Source: Actinomortierella ambigua
Taxonomy: Eukaryota > Mortierellomycota > Mortierellomycetes > Mortierellales > Mortierellaceae
Length of the DNA stretch: 11,782 bases
Direction of reading: 5' to 3'
Assembly (NCBI GenBank): GCA_016098155.1
Contig: JAAAJB010000803.1
Coordinates: 1-11,782 of the forward strand
Position numbers and translations under genes: made by a program. The notes beneath the pieces are model-generated. The model worked only from the letters and a program-made list of their open reading frames with translations, was not told the DNA's origin and did no database searches. Within the stretch, counting starts at the first letter, position 1. Each line of letters begins with the position of its first letter. Positions 1 to 8,729 of this stretch are shown here, piece by piece.

Positions 1-13
1 GGGGGGGGGGGGG
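1..13. repeat. G homopolymer at window edge
   Basis: Thirteen consecutive G open the window, followed by a GTGGTGGTT stretch. It is not a recognisable telomere repeat. A homopolymer at the very first base suggests an assembly or contig edge more than a biological feature. Confidence 0.6.
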
Positions 14-130
14 TGGTGGTTAAGCAAGGCTTAATATAGCCTCATGCTTGAAAAAGAAAAATGAGAGAAAGATAGAGGGAGAGAGGGCGAGAGATAGACC
101 ACAAGAACAGAAATGATCTCCAAGAGGCTG

Positions 131-178
131 CAGCATACATCCACTGCAGCATACATCCACTGCAGCATACATCCACTG
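131..178. repeat. Tandem repeat, 16 bp x 3
   Basis: Three exact head-to-tail copies of CAGCATACATCCACTG occupy 131-146, 147-162 and 163-178. The unit length is not a multiple of three, so the repeat would shift frame with each copy. That argues against coding use. No gene could be supported around it. Confidence 0.9.
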
Positions 179-423
179 CCGGGTCTTGATGTTCCACAGT
201 TTACAGTTCCGTGGACATGCAGGGCGAAAGGAGGCAAGGGGGTGAATGGAGGAAGCGCGATGTGGGGGGGGGGAGGTATGTCGGACAAGGTGCGACAGGC
301 GCTCTTTTATTCCAAACCTACATTTTTACGACGTATAATACCTCAACAATTATTGGAGGTCGTTTCGAAATGGCAGTTGTTACAAGGTTCCTTGTGGAGA
401 CAGTGGAAGTGGAAGCGGGAAGA

Positions 424-531
424 AGCGCGATCCAACAAAGGGTCCATTGAAGAACGAGCGGTAAAGCGTGATTCAACAAGCATCCATTCGGTAAAGCGCG
501 ATCCAACAAGCACTCGCTGAAGAACGAGCGG
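424..531. repeat. Imperfect tandem repeat, about 30-40 bp x 3
   Basis: Three diverged units follow one another at roughly 424-461, 462-491 and 492-531. Each begins with a version of AAGCGCGATCCAACAA. The first and third end with GAAGAACGAGCGG, while the middle unit lacks that segment. The degeneracy indicates an older minisatellite. Stretches 1-423 and 532-841 hold no gene I can defend. An open frame from about 551 to 760 on the plus strand reads somewhat protein-like but has no recognisable family. Confidence 0.75.
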
Positions 532-841
532 AAAGATCTCTTTTCCGTAAGCTGGACATAATTGTGGAGTTGTTTTTGGAGTGGGCGGTGTCCCTGTACA
601 ACAGTTCAGTACTGTTCGCGTCTGTTTGGTGGGGGACACCCACCATATTGATTTGGTGTGGACAGCAGACGGGGAAGTGAAAAGTGAGGGCCAAAACCAA
701 TTGGCTTCCGTGGTTGAGCATGCCCTTCCCCCTCGGGAAGTACAAGATTTCGATGGCCCGATAAAAAAAAAAAAAGAAAAAGGTGTGTCCATGGGAGTGT
801 GGGAATTGGGTGGTTTCACCAAGGTGGGCTGGGACTACAAA

Positions 842-989
842 AACCATTCACCATTCCCTTCATTCCTTTCTTCTCTTTCTTCTCCATTCCCTTTCTTTCC
901 TTTGGTCATTCTCCCACGTCCTTCCCCCCTCCCACCCTCTATCTCTTTCACCCTCCCTCTTTCAAATACAACAAAAAGAGCACGCAACC
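842..989 (+). promoter_or_regulatory. Pyrimidine-rich promoter and 5' leader of the 990 gene
   Basis: From about 842 to 965 the plus strand is almost all C and T, with repeated TTCCTTTC and TCCC blocks. It then changes to A-rich sequence (AAATACAACAAAAAGAGCA) just before the start codon. C/T-rich tracts directly upstream of an A-rich leader are a common fungal promoter and transcription-start arrangement. No clear TATA box is visible. The start context GCAACCATGG is favourable. Confidence 0.55.
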
Positions 990-2394
990 ATGGACCAGCT
1001 CTTGCCTGTGCTGATGAACTTCCTGGAGGAAAAGGCGCGTCCTCACGTCCAGGGCAAGGTCACCGAGGAGGTGGACGAGGCCAAGGTCGACATGAAGGAC
1101 AGCCTGCCTGATCAGGCCCTCGACTTTATCAAGGGTGTCGGTGAGGCTGGCGAGGAGAGTGGCAACGCCCTCATCGCCATGATCGTCGACAGGATTGGCG
1201 GTGACTCGCTCAAGGAACGCATCAAGTCTGTCACCAACCTCACGGTTGACACTGCCGCCGAGGGCATGGATATCTTGCTGACCAATGGCATCATGAACGT
1301 CGCCAAGGGTGTCATGACAAAGACTGTCGCCGAGGATGGTGAAGCAAGCGGCGGCTTCAACTTTGACTTTTTGAAGAGCGGCAAGGAAGGCATGATCGAC
1401 ACTACCATGGTAAGTCTTTCACTCTCTCTCTTTCTCCGTTTGTCTTTCTCCTTCTCCCCTCCCCCCCCCCTTTTTTTTACCCCAATGGATGTCCGATAAT
1501 AGAGTTCATTGGTCTTGGAAGTATAACTCCCGAAGAAAGAACGAGTCGAGAATAGAGAAGGGGGAGTGAGTGCTCCATGTTCTTTGTAGTATGTAGTCAA
1601 CAATCGCTCATCTTTTATCGTTCCCTCTGTCCTTTCCTCCCCTACTGTCTAGGTCCTTTCCCAACCCGTCATCAAGCAGGTCAGTGGCAACATTGGTCGC
1701 AAGATCTCGTCGCACCTTCCTGCAGCCATTGGTGGCTCCATCCAAGAGATGATTGACTCCACCGGCGGCTCCTTCAGCCCCATCGGAATGGCTGCCAAGC
1801 TGTTCATGAAGGTCGCAGGCGTTGGTGATGATGACGATGACGAAAAGTCAGGCGCGACGACCCGCGGCGGCGATGAGGACGACGCTAAGAAGGAAGGTGG
1901 CCATCTCGGCCCCATCCAGCGAGCGCTGCAGAAGCTACTTGCCCCCAAGATCATGGAGTTCATTGGGCCCTACATGGAAAATTTCGAGTCCAAGATGGTA
2001 CGCTAAAAAATCATGATTTGATTTTTCCCATGTTGATACACTGATTGCATAAGCAGACAAAAAAAAAAGAGAAAAGGGCCCATTACTATGATATTACCAC
2101 CGTTAGTAACTCATCCTCCTTTGCCGCTGCTAGAACACATCGTTGGAGGGCGAGCTTCGCAACAAGGTCTTCAACATTGACTACATCAAGCAGACTGCCC
2201 TGCAAATGCTCACTGGCGCTAGCGAGGGTGCCGGAGGCCTTGGTGGTCTCTTGAGCGCCTTCATGGGGGCTTCCGGCGGTGGCCGCAAGGGTGGCGATGA
2301 CGACGAGGAGGGAGGAGGAGGAGGTGCTGGTGGCGGTGATGCGCTCAACCTCATTGGCAATCTAGCCCAAAACTTTTTAAAGAATAGAGGCTAA
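990..2394 (+). CDS. Three-exon gene, acidic Gly-rich helical protein of unknown function
   Basis: I do not recognise the family. The model joins 990-1409, 1653-1997 and 2134-2394, giving 341 residues. Both introns (243 and 136 bp) have GT..AG borders (GTAAGT and GTACGC donors), are in phase 0, and each follows an ATG codon. The start lies in a good context after a pyrimidine-rich promoter. Residues 1-140 read as charged amphipathic helices rich in Glu, Lys and Val. Exon 2 (141-255) carries more helices and then an acidic linker (about 199-223, with five consecutive Asp). Exon 3 (256-341) ends with a Gly-rich segment containing DDDEEGGGGGAGGGD and a short C-terminal helix. No signal peptide, membrane segment, cysteine pattern or catalytic motif is visible. 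It is likely cytosolic or nuclear and possibly a scaffold, but that is a guess. It converges on the minus-strand gene that ends at 2540. Confidence 0.85.
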
Positions 2395-2539
2395 TCCCCC
2401 CCCCTTCGAAACTCATTCTCCCCACAAACTCTTTCTCGAAAGCGGCGCGAGATCCAAAGGTCAAAAAAGGCTCTATGGGCCTGGAAACAGAAACCGCTGT
2501 GTATATATTCTTGAAGTAAAAAGAAATCGTTTTTTTTTT

Positions 2540-2806
2540 CTATTCGATTATTTGACGAGCCTCAACCAGGCGTTTATACATACACCACCACGTTACTAGG
2601 ACAGGGATGGTCATGACACCAAAGATGAAGAGACAAAACAAGTCGAGCCGATAAAAGCCCAGGAGGAGAGAAGGCGTGGGGCAGGCAGCGTCGCGCGGTA
2701 GAGGATCTGGCACTTCGACAGGCGCGGCTTGGCTAGTGGAAATGGCAAAGGCGATGAAAAGTGTCGTGGAGATAGTGAGTAGATTATAGAGAGGGGAGAG
2801 TGCCAT
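2540..2806 (-). CDS. Small signal-peptide, single-membrane-segment protein (88 aa)
   Basis: This is an uninterrupted 88-codon frame, with ATG at 2806 and TAG at 2542-2540. The open frame extends further upstream to about 2947, but the first true ATG is at 2806. That start places a hydrophobic signal sequence at the N-terminus (residues about 5-28, ending in TSQAAP, a plausible cleavage region). A short Pro/Asp-containing ectodomain with one Cys follows (about 30-48). Next comes a second hydrophobic segment (about 56-74, containing LFCLFIFGVMTIPVLVTWW), then a short tail KRLVEARQIIE with positive charges. The layout is that of a tiny type I membrane protein, or a two-span protein if the first segment is not cleaved. 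No family is recognised. The stop codon is followed by A10 on the coding strand. The gene converges with the 990-2394 gene (145 bp between stops) and diverges from the helicase gene. Confidence 0.6.
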   Translation of the reverse strand: MALSPLYNLLTISTTLFIAFAISTSQAAPVEVPDPLPRDAACPTPSLLLGFYRLDLFCLFIFGVMTIPVLVTWWCMYKRLVEARQIIE

Positions 2807-3518
2807 TCTTGGGGAGGAACTGCTTCTGTGTATGCGTATGCACTTGCTTGAGAGACAATGGATCGTCGTTATGTAGAGGTCGAGTTTTGAAGGCTTGAAG
2901 GCACTCAGAAGAGAGACAGTGAGGTAGAACGCACGAACGCGAAGCACATTTTATTCATGGTGGGAAGCTCAAAGAGAGACTATCCGGAAGTCGATCGGCA
3001 AGCTTGTCCAAAAAGAAAAAGAAAAACATATCAAAGACCATTATGCTCGGAACGTGTGCAACATCGGGAGAAATTCAGCGCGCAATGTTGTTGGCCAAGT
3101 GTATGCCCATCACAAGTCTCCCCAATGCATGTGCTGTGTTTCCAACCAACCAAACTGTACCCACACAGGCCCGCGGAGAGCATTCTTCCTCTTCCATCTT
3201 CCAGCCATTGCATCCAAGCCTCCTCCCTTCCCATCTCCTCTTCTCGCTTACCTTTTCGCACACTTACTCACCTTTCAACTTTCACTTCTCTCTCCTTTTC
3301 CTTTCTTTCTCCCACACGAAACAACCCGCCCTCTTCCTCATTTCCCCCTCCCATTGTTTTCAGGTACACTCCGTTGTCAGTACCTTGTCAACCTCTATCG
3401 TCACTCCTCTTCGGCCTTCCACCTTGGTACCTTCGTCCGCCATGGCAGCTTCTAGACCCCCACAGTACGAGCTTTTTGGCACGGCGTGTTGCTGAAGGAG
3501 AAAAAAAACACCAAGAAT
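2807..3518. promoter_or_regulatory. Divergent intergenic region and helicase promoter
   Basis: This 712-bp interval separates the small minus-strand gene from the plus-strand helicase gene. From about 3180 to 3360 the plus strand is strongly C/T-rich, the same promoter style as upstream of 990. CCATTGTTTTCAG ending at 3363 would make a good 3' splice site, so a 5'-UTR intron is possible, but no donor stands out. I see no conserved coding sequence here; long open frames in the interval look like by-products of low stop-codon content. Confidence 0.5.
3442..3495 (+). promoter_or_regulatory. Upstream ORF (17 codons) before the helicase start
   Basis: An ATG at 3442 in the strong context CCGCCATGG opens a 17-codon frame that stops at TGA 3493-3495, 23 nt before the helicase start at 3519. 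The helicase ATG sits in the much weaker context AGAATATGT. If the transcript begins upstream of 3442, ribosomes would meet this uORF first, which usually lowers translation of the main frame. Alternatives are that transcription starts between 3445 and 3519, or that this is a misread coding exon. I found no intron of reasonable length that would join it to the main frame. Confidence 0.5.
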
Positions 3519-6500
3519 ATGTCCCGTGTCAATGACGACACTTGCATGCCATTTCCACATTACTCACACGCTTCCCATGTCACATGGCATGTTAGGTTCG
3601 AAGATGGCTACTGGGTGTTCTGTCGTGCCTGCGAAAAAAAACTCCTCAGCCCCAGCACACTCCGAGACCACCACGTCTCAGCTAGGCACACACTCAACGC
3701 CGAAGACTGCACGGGGCCCTATGGCAGATTTTGTTGCAGGTGCAAAACCCAGGTTCCATGGGACGCGAATCGCTGCCCCAGGTGCTCCCAGCAGCATCAA
3801 CTACAGCAGCAGCCACACCCGCCCTCTACCGCTCAATCGCAAGTCAGTAGTAGTAGCAGCGGCAGCGCCAACGGTACCGCCAGCCAGTCGGATCACACTG
3901 CCCCCATGTTCTTGGATCCTACTTGCCGAGTCGTGTGCGTGCCCTGCGCGCCCACTCGCGGACTCGACGCTCACGCGTATGCACAGCACATATCCTCACC
4001 CGGCCATCGATTGAGAGTTCAGGAACTTCGAGCACAATCTCAATCTATCAGAGCCATGCTGCCGACAGCTTATCTCTGCCTGTGCTCATCCACGACGTTC
4101 AAGACAGTAGAGGCCTACAAGCAGCACGTCAGAACGGAGCTCCATGCCAAGCAACTACGTGCCAAGAGTCTCATTGACAAGATGGCTAAAGCCGCTCAAG
4201 ATCAGCAGCGCCGCCATCCAGCTTCTGACACAGACTCTACCACAGGAAACCCTGCCACTGATATCTGGCTCGACCCTACAACGCTCCACTTTGGTTACAG
4301 GAAGAAGGGGAAAGAGCACAAGATACATATCTCGCTGGAAAACCGTGGCATGGCACCAATTCGCTTAACCAACACGATTGTGCTACCCCGCACAGGATGG
4401 GGAGAGACTTTTTTCGCCGTTACCGGCCCTCGTGCCACTGTAATTCAGCCCTCTAGCAGCGTCGACTACACGCTCCACTTCACGCCCAAGAACGCTGGCT
4501 ACTACGACCAGTGCGTCATCTTTCGGTTTGAAGGAGACAGAGACATTGTCGGCCGAATGACAGGTGCCGTTTCCGACGACCACAAAGTCCTAGAGGAACT
4601 GGCTCCAAAATCACCCTATAAGAAGAAGGCAAAGAAGGACGATTTCTTACAGGGCCGGTCTGTGGTCAAGGTGCAGAGGGTCATCGTGGAGGACTCGAGG
4701 CGACATTACTCCGTGCTCAAGAAGTTGCCCTATTACAACATTCCCTCCAAGCTGGCCGTCACATTGCGCTTGGCTGTCGATGATGCAGTAGCGGCCATTC
4801 GCAGCCAAGTCAAGCTCCCATTCACCAAGAAGTCGTTCACCCAAGCCATGGCAACCATGCTTTATGCCGAGGAGGCTGCATTGGCGACTGATATCCGAGA
4901 GTATGACATCTCTGGAGCAAAGTTGGCCCAAACGGGTGGCAAACGTTACTTCTTGGACGTACCGGGGCTTGCGGAGGCTCGGCCATCTGTCATCCGAACC
5001 GACAGCATCACCGTCTCGCCCTCGAATGACCCGACCCTCGCGTCCAAGGCTTTTCAAGGGCAGGTGATCGAAGTGCACAAGAGAGCAGTCCTGATCGAGT
5101 TTCACCCTTCCTTCAACGACGTGTATCGTGAAAGCCAGCGGTTTGATGTTCGATTCTCCTTCAATCGTCAGCCGTTTCGGCGCATGCACGCCGCGATCAA
5201 TAACTCAAGCACTCTCAGATTCGCCTTCCCCGTCAGTGGATCCTCACCCAAGGTTTCGGACAGCGACTTTGCATTGGCCCGCCAGACTGCTGATAGGCTA
5301 AGGTGCTTTGACGGTACTTTGAGCACCAACTCGGAGCAAAAATTGGCCGTCCATATCATCGCCAATAGGCTTCACGGATCCACGCCATTCGTCCTCTATG
5401 GTACGTTCGCTTCTTGACTCGTCATCCGGATATGTGTGTTTGTGTGTGTGTCTGTGTGCGTGTGTGTTTTTTCACCTCTCTGTTTCCAAATGCTAACATT
5501 TTTGTGGCCCACCATGCGGCCTTTACGTCTTTTTTCTTTCTTTTCTTTCCTTTTTATTTTCATAGGACCACCTGGAACAGGCAAGACAGTGACCCTGGTG
5601 GAGGCTATTCTCCAAATCAGAAATAGGACTCGTGCTGACCCACAGGGGTACCACATCTTGGTCTGCACACCTTCCAACCCGTCAGCAGACTTGGTCCTTG
5701 AACGACTAGCGGCGGGAGGCGTTGACAAGGGCGAGATGGTCCGCGTCAACTCACCGTCGCGATCAAAGCACACGATGCCCATGAAGAAATCCCTCAGGAA
5801 GTATTGCTTCTACGACGAGGACGACAACTTTCTCTACCCCACGTTGCATGAGATTGACGGAGCCAGCATTGTGATCATGACCAACATTGCCGCCGGCGTC
5901 TTACCCTTCATCGGCCAGTTGCGTGAGTTTACGCACATCATTCTCGATGAAGCCGGTCAGTGTTTCGAGCCCGAGACGCTGGTGCCACTGCAATTGGCGA
6001 CGGCGAGGACAAGTGTCGTTCTGGCGGGAGATCATCATCAGCTGGGTCCGTTGGTCCGCTCACCAGTCGCCAACATTCTGGGCTTGGGTACATGCATGCT
6101 GGAGCGACTGGTGAACCTACCGCCCAATGAGACACCGTATCCATGGGGCCAGGTGCCTTTCAAGAGCTCCAATATCTGTGGCGTGAAGCTGTTGACCAAC
6201 TATCGCTCTCACCCGCAGCTGATGAGCCTCTCCAATCGCCTGTTTTACAATTCCGAGCTGCGATATGAAGCACCTTCCGCCGTGACGGATCTGTTTCTGC
6301 AGTGGCCAGGGCTGCCGCTACCGGGTTACCCGCTCAAGTTTGTCGGGGTCGAAGGCAAGGACCAGCGCGAGGGCAATTCTCCGAGCTGGTTCAACGCCTT
6401 TGAGGCCGAGGCCGTGGTACGGGAGATTGAGAGCGTGCTCGCCTACCAGCCTCGCAACGAGAATGGACCGGTCCGTTTCGGGCCCCGTGATATTGGTGTG

Positions 6501-6989
6501 ATTGTGCCGTACCGAAAGCAGGTCGAGAAGGTCCGACAGCTGCTGGTACTCAAGAAGGTGCGGGACCATGGCGACATCAAGGTCGATACGATCGAGCGGT
6601 TCCAGGGGCTTGAGCGGACGGTGATGATTGTGTCGACGGTCCGGAGCCACGCGCAGTATCTCGACATGGACAAGAAGTTCAACCTGGGGTTTGTCAGCAA
6701 CCCTAAACGTTTTAACGTCTCCATCACGCGTGCACGCGCGCTGCTCATCATCATCGGCAATCCCAATGTGCTGGTCCGTGACGAGCATTGGAAGACCCAG
6801 ATCCGCGAGATTGCGCTCTCTGGTGGTGCCACGGGTGCACTGGTGCCTTTGCACGACGTTGACGAGGAGGCGCGGCTCAATGAGCTGGTACGACTGGTCG
6901 ACTCGCTCTCGCTGGATGTGAATCCACGAGAGGAAGAAGGGCGAGGCGTAGAGGGGTTGCACGATGGAGATTCGGATGACACTTTGTAA
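3519..6989 (+). CDS. MOV10/SDE3/Armitage-type SF1B RNA helicase
   Basis: The model joins 3519-5400 and 5566-6989 (165-bp phase-1 intron, donor GTACGT, acceptor CATAG), giving 1101 residues, close to animal MOV10 plus some N-terminal extension. The first ATG in frame is 3519. Four zinc-binding motifs come first: C35/C38/H51/H57, C72/C75/C86/C89, C140/C143/H157/H163 and C187/C189/H203/H209. The C2H2-type ones have His-x5-His spacing. A Gln/Ser/Pro linker lies at about 90-125. An ASH/Ig-like beta domain follows (about 248-352). The helicase core starts with Walker A GPPGTGKT (628-635), then DEAG box (755-758), GDHHQLGP (782-789), NYRSHP (839-844), ERFQGLE (971-977) and NVSITRAR (1011-1018). All catalytic motifs are intact. 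Family members unwind RNA 5' to 3' and act in RNA silencing and transposon control (plant SDE3, fly Armitage, Neurospora SAD-3, fission yeast Hrr1). The same role here is inference. The C-terminus is acidic. Confidence 0.96.
5433..5467. repeat. TG-rich microsatellite inside the helicase intron
   Basis: An imperfect (TG)n run with occasional TTT and C interruptions lies in the 165-bp intron (5401-5565). A T-rich stretch before the CATAG acceptor follows it. A long pyrimidine tract is compatible with splicing. Length variation here should be tolerated because it is intronic. Confidence 0.8.
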
Positions 6990-7057
6990 CAATACCAAAG
7001 GGGGTCCATCATCTGTGTATCCGTATGGACGCACCAACAATGCCGAATACCAACAAC

Positions 7058-7058
<1 letters not shown>

Positions 7059-7090
<32 letters not shown>
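7059..7090. repeat. A32 homopolymer in the helicase 3' region
   Basis: Thirty-two A in a row begin 70 bp after the helicase stop codon, flanked by CCAACAACC and GGTATATCGG. It could be an expanded homopolymer in the 3' UTR or the tail scar of a retroposed insertion. No matching retroposon body is visible upstream, since the adjacent sequence is the intron-containing helicase gene. The exact count is prone to sequencing error. Confidence 0.85.
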
Positions 7091-7092
<2 letters not shown>

Positions 7093-7774
7093 TATATCGG
7101 AAACCGAGGAATCCTCCTGGTGGATCCAGCACTCTTGCTTAGTACTGTGTACTAAAAAAAAGCATATATATTGAGATGGTATCGATGTTCAAGACAACCA
7201 AGTGACAAAGACAGAGTATCCCCTACATCTATTCTGTCCTTGTGTTGTTTAGATATAAGATAGCCTTTTCTCAATCACACTATCACTCATATTCACCCTG
7301 CCACTGATGTTCAAGAATAAAATGGCTTCAACGGGTCTCGCTATAAGCACTGAATTAAAAGGCAACAAGGCAGCAAGCCGTGAGGCCTTCAGTCTCCAGG
7401 CAATTACAGAAAATACACGTACACCGAAATACCCTTTTCATCAAGTCTGGCAAGGCAGCCTCTGGAAGAACCGCAAATCAAGAAATGTAATCAGCCATGC
7501 ATTCAATGTTAATATCAAAAACAAACTGACGCCATTTATGGATCTGAGGATGACAACGAGCAGTCGTGCGATGGCGGCCGTGCAAAATCTCCGCTGAAGA
7601 TGGCCCTTAGGCCAAAAGACAATCCCAAGAAGCCGGTGCAACCCCCAATGAAGGACAAAGAAACACTTACAAGGAAGTCATGACAACGATCGCCAATGCT
7701 GCTTCAACGTTAAATTTTATGTCCGTGAGGCTAGCCGTAGTGTTAGGATATCCGTTTGTGCTTGTGTAGAGCGG
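7091..7774. other. Gene-poor interval, possible body of a non-autonomous Helitron
   Basis: No gene is supported in this stretch. A 96-codon plus-strand frame (7307-7597) and a 66-codon minus-strand frame (7441-7641) show no signal peptide, no motif and no recognisable family. An AATAAA (7316-7321) could serve polyadenylation. The interval lies directly upstream of the Helitron-type 3' end at 7838 and may be its internal sequence. I could not identify a matching 5' TC terminus, so the left boundary is unknown. Confidence 0.35.
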
Positions 7775-7794
7775 AAATTTTGTACACAAATTTT
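7775..7794. repeat. Imperfect 9-bp inverted repeat
   Basis: AAATTTTGT (7775-7783) and ACAAATTTT (7786-7794) face each other across two bases, with one internal mismatch. The structure sits 11 bp before the GC-rich Helitron hairpin. It may be a subterminal palindrome of the same element, or chance in AT-rich sequence. Confidence 0.5.
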
Positions 7795-7805
7795 AAGGAG
7801 AAAAG

Positions 7806-7838
7806 GCCCGGCGGGCTACCGCCGGGCGAAAACTCTAG
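7806..7838 (+). mobile_element. Helitron-type 3' terminus (hairpin + CTAG)
   Basis: A perfect 9-bp stem GCCCGGCGG / CCGCCGGGC (7806-7814 and 7819-7827) encloses the loop GCTA. Seven bases follow, then CTAG at 7835-7838, and the next base is T (7839). Helitrons end in a short GC-rich hairpin 10 or so bases before CTRR and insert between A and T, so all three hallmarks are present. No transposase remnant is visible immediately upstream, so this would be a non-autonomous or decayed copy. The 5' end was not found. Confidence 0.7.
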
Positions 7839-7997
7839 TAACAAAACATCATCGGACCAACTAATTTTTGAGCAGGGCGCACCCACAAGTATTAAATTTT
7901 GCTCTTTCAGGAGATGAACATCTGTCGACGAGGGTGTAAGAGGCAGCAGGAAGATAATAAACAGCATGCTCTGTACTATCGAAGGAGCTATGAAAAA

Positions 7998-8309
7998 TCA
8001 GACACACACAGTACCCATGAAGCAGTCGTTCGAGCAGCATTCTTCATTCCTGCCACATGGAAAGTCCGGCTTATTGCAGAAACGATCGGGAGATGCGAGA
8101 CGATGGCGTGAGCTCCAGATGGGTCTGTTACGAGCATGATTATCTCGCAGGCAGACATAGTCTTCAAACGCATATCCCTCATCACGACACCGAGACGGAT
8201 CATAAAGGGCAAAGGTTCCACTAGGACAATCGTCTTCATACTCGACACATTTCAGCGCGGTGGCAGTGGCCACTCCGAGCAACAAAAGCAGCGAGTACTT
8301 GATTATCAT
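7998..8309 (-). CDS. Secreted ten-cysteine protein with knottin-like C-terminal pattern (103 aa)
   Basis: This is an uninterrupted frame with ATG at 8309 and TGA at 8000-7998. The N-terminus MIIKYSLLLLLGVATATA is a classic signal peptide, with cleavage likely near residues 18-19. The mature part is about 84 residues with ten cysteines at 21, 28, 41, 53, 78, 85, 91, 92, 96 and 102. The last six follow C-x6-C-x5-CC-x3-C-x5-C, the spacing of inhibitor-cystine-knot (knottin) folds. The first four form a separate group across an Arg/Ser-rich linker (about 55-75). An even cysteine count and a signal peptide argue for a real disulphide-rich extracellular protein. The biological role is not known; fungal proteins of this shape are often effectors, defence peptides or inhibitors. 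It lies 160 bp beyond the Helitron end at 7838. Confidence 0.82.
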   Translation of the reverse strand: MIIKYSLLLLLGVATATALKCVEYEDDCPSGTFALYDPSRCRDEGYAFEDYVCLRDNHARNRPIWSSRHRLASPDRFCNKPDFPCGRNEECCSNDCFMGTVCV

Positions 8310-8504
8310 TATCGTTGAGAACTATGGCCACAAAAGAGAATAGAGCGAGTCAATTACAGGACAGACGATTGAACAAAAGCATAAGATGGGAGGGATATAC
8401 GATCGGTCTGCCCGACTTACTAGCCTTGGAGGTGGTGGGGTTGCTTAGGGGGGGGGAAAGGAGATGGTTTGAGTATGAGGAGCCGTGGAGATGGCAGAAT
8501 GTTC

Positions 8505-8520
8505 CCTTTTTATGTAAATC
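8505..8520 (-). promoter_or_regulatory. Possible TATA-like element for the knottin-like gene
   Basis: On the minus strand this reads TTACATAAAAAGGG, about 200 bp upstream of the start at 8309. It is the only TATA-like string I see in the upstream region. The distance implies a long 5' leader, so support is weak. Confidence 0.25.
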
Positions 8521-8639
8521 GAGACTCCCTTCCTCCTCACCCTGTTGCACGCTTCCCATAGCCCACTCTTTCTGCTTTTCATGCACGCGTTCTCTTTTCG
8601 ATCCATACCACATTCAAGCGTCGTTCCCACACCCCTTCC

Positions 8640-8729
8640 ATGAGCCGCGGGTCTGCGAGCCCAGGCTTGCCTCCCGCAAACGCGTACACACCCAATCTAC
8701 CCACCACCACTCCGCCCAGCTATGATACG
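8640..8729 (+). CDS. Candidate first exon of a Pro-rich protein (30 codons)
   Basis: An ATG at 8640 opens 30 codons rich in Pro, Ser, Thr and Asn that include PPSYD. They end in phase 0 at a good donor, ACG|GTGAGC (8730). A C/T-rich stretch (about 8519-8639) precedes the ATG, as at the convincing genes in this window. Two acceptors keep a frame open: CCCTAG near 8828 (about 29 more codons) and TTTGTAG at 8918 (about 55 more codons, preceded by a branch-like CATAACG). I cannot choose between them and recognise no family, so only this exon is annotated. It may be the start of a decayed gene. Confidence 0.35.

Noticed and set aside
113..520. 135-codon plus-strand open frame at the left edge.
   Set aside because: It runs through both tandem repeats, including a 16-bp unit that shifts frame, has no recognisable domain, and overlaps equally long frames on both strands.
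343..847. Long minus-strand open frames opposite 343-847.
   Set aside because: They overlap each other in different frames, their internal repeats come from the DNA minisatellite, and no signal peptide or motif is present.
2957..3535. 192-codon plus-strand open frame in the divergent promoter region.
   Set aside because: The composition (Ser, Pro, Leu, Phe runs) is what a C/T-rich promoter encodes by chance. It starts without a clear ATG context and overlaps the helicase start in another frame.
6318..7132. Minus-strand open frames of 229-240 codons opposite the helicase C-terminus.
   Set aside because: They are mirror images of a GC-rich coding region, with no independent motif. One of them runs into the A32 tract.
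8315..8725. 136-codon plus-strand frame between the knottin-like gene and the 8640 exon.
   Set aside because: It spans the minus-strand promoter and a C/T-rich leader, includes a G-run, and conflicts with the better-supported exon at 8640.
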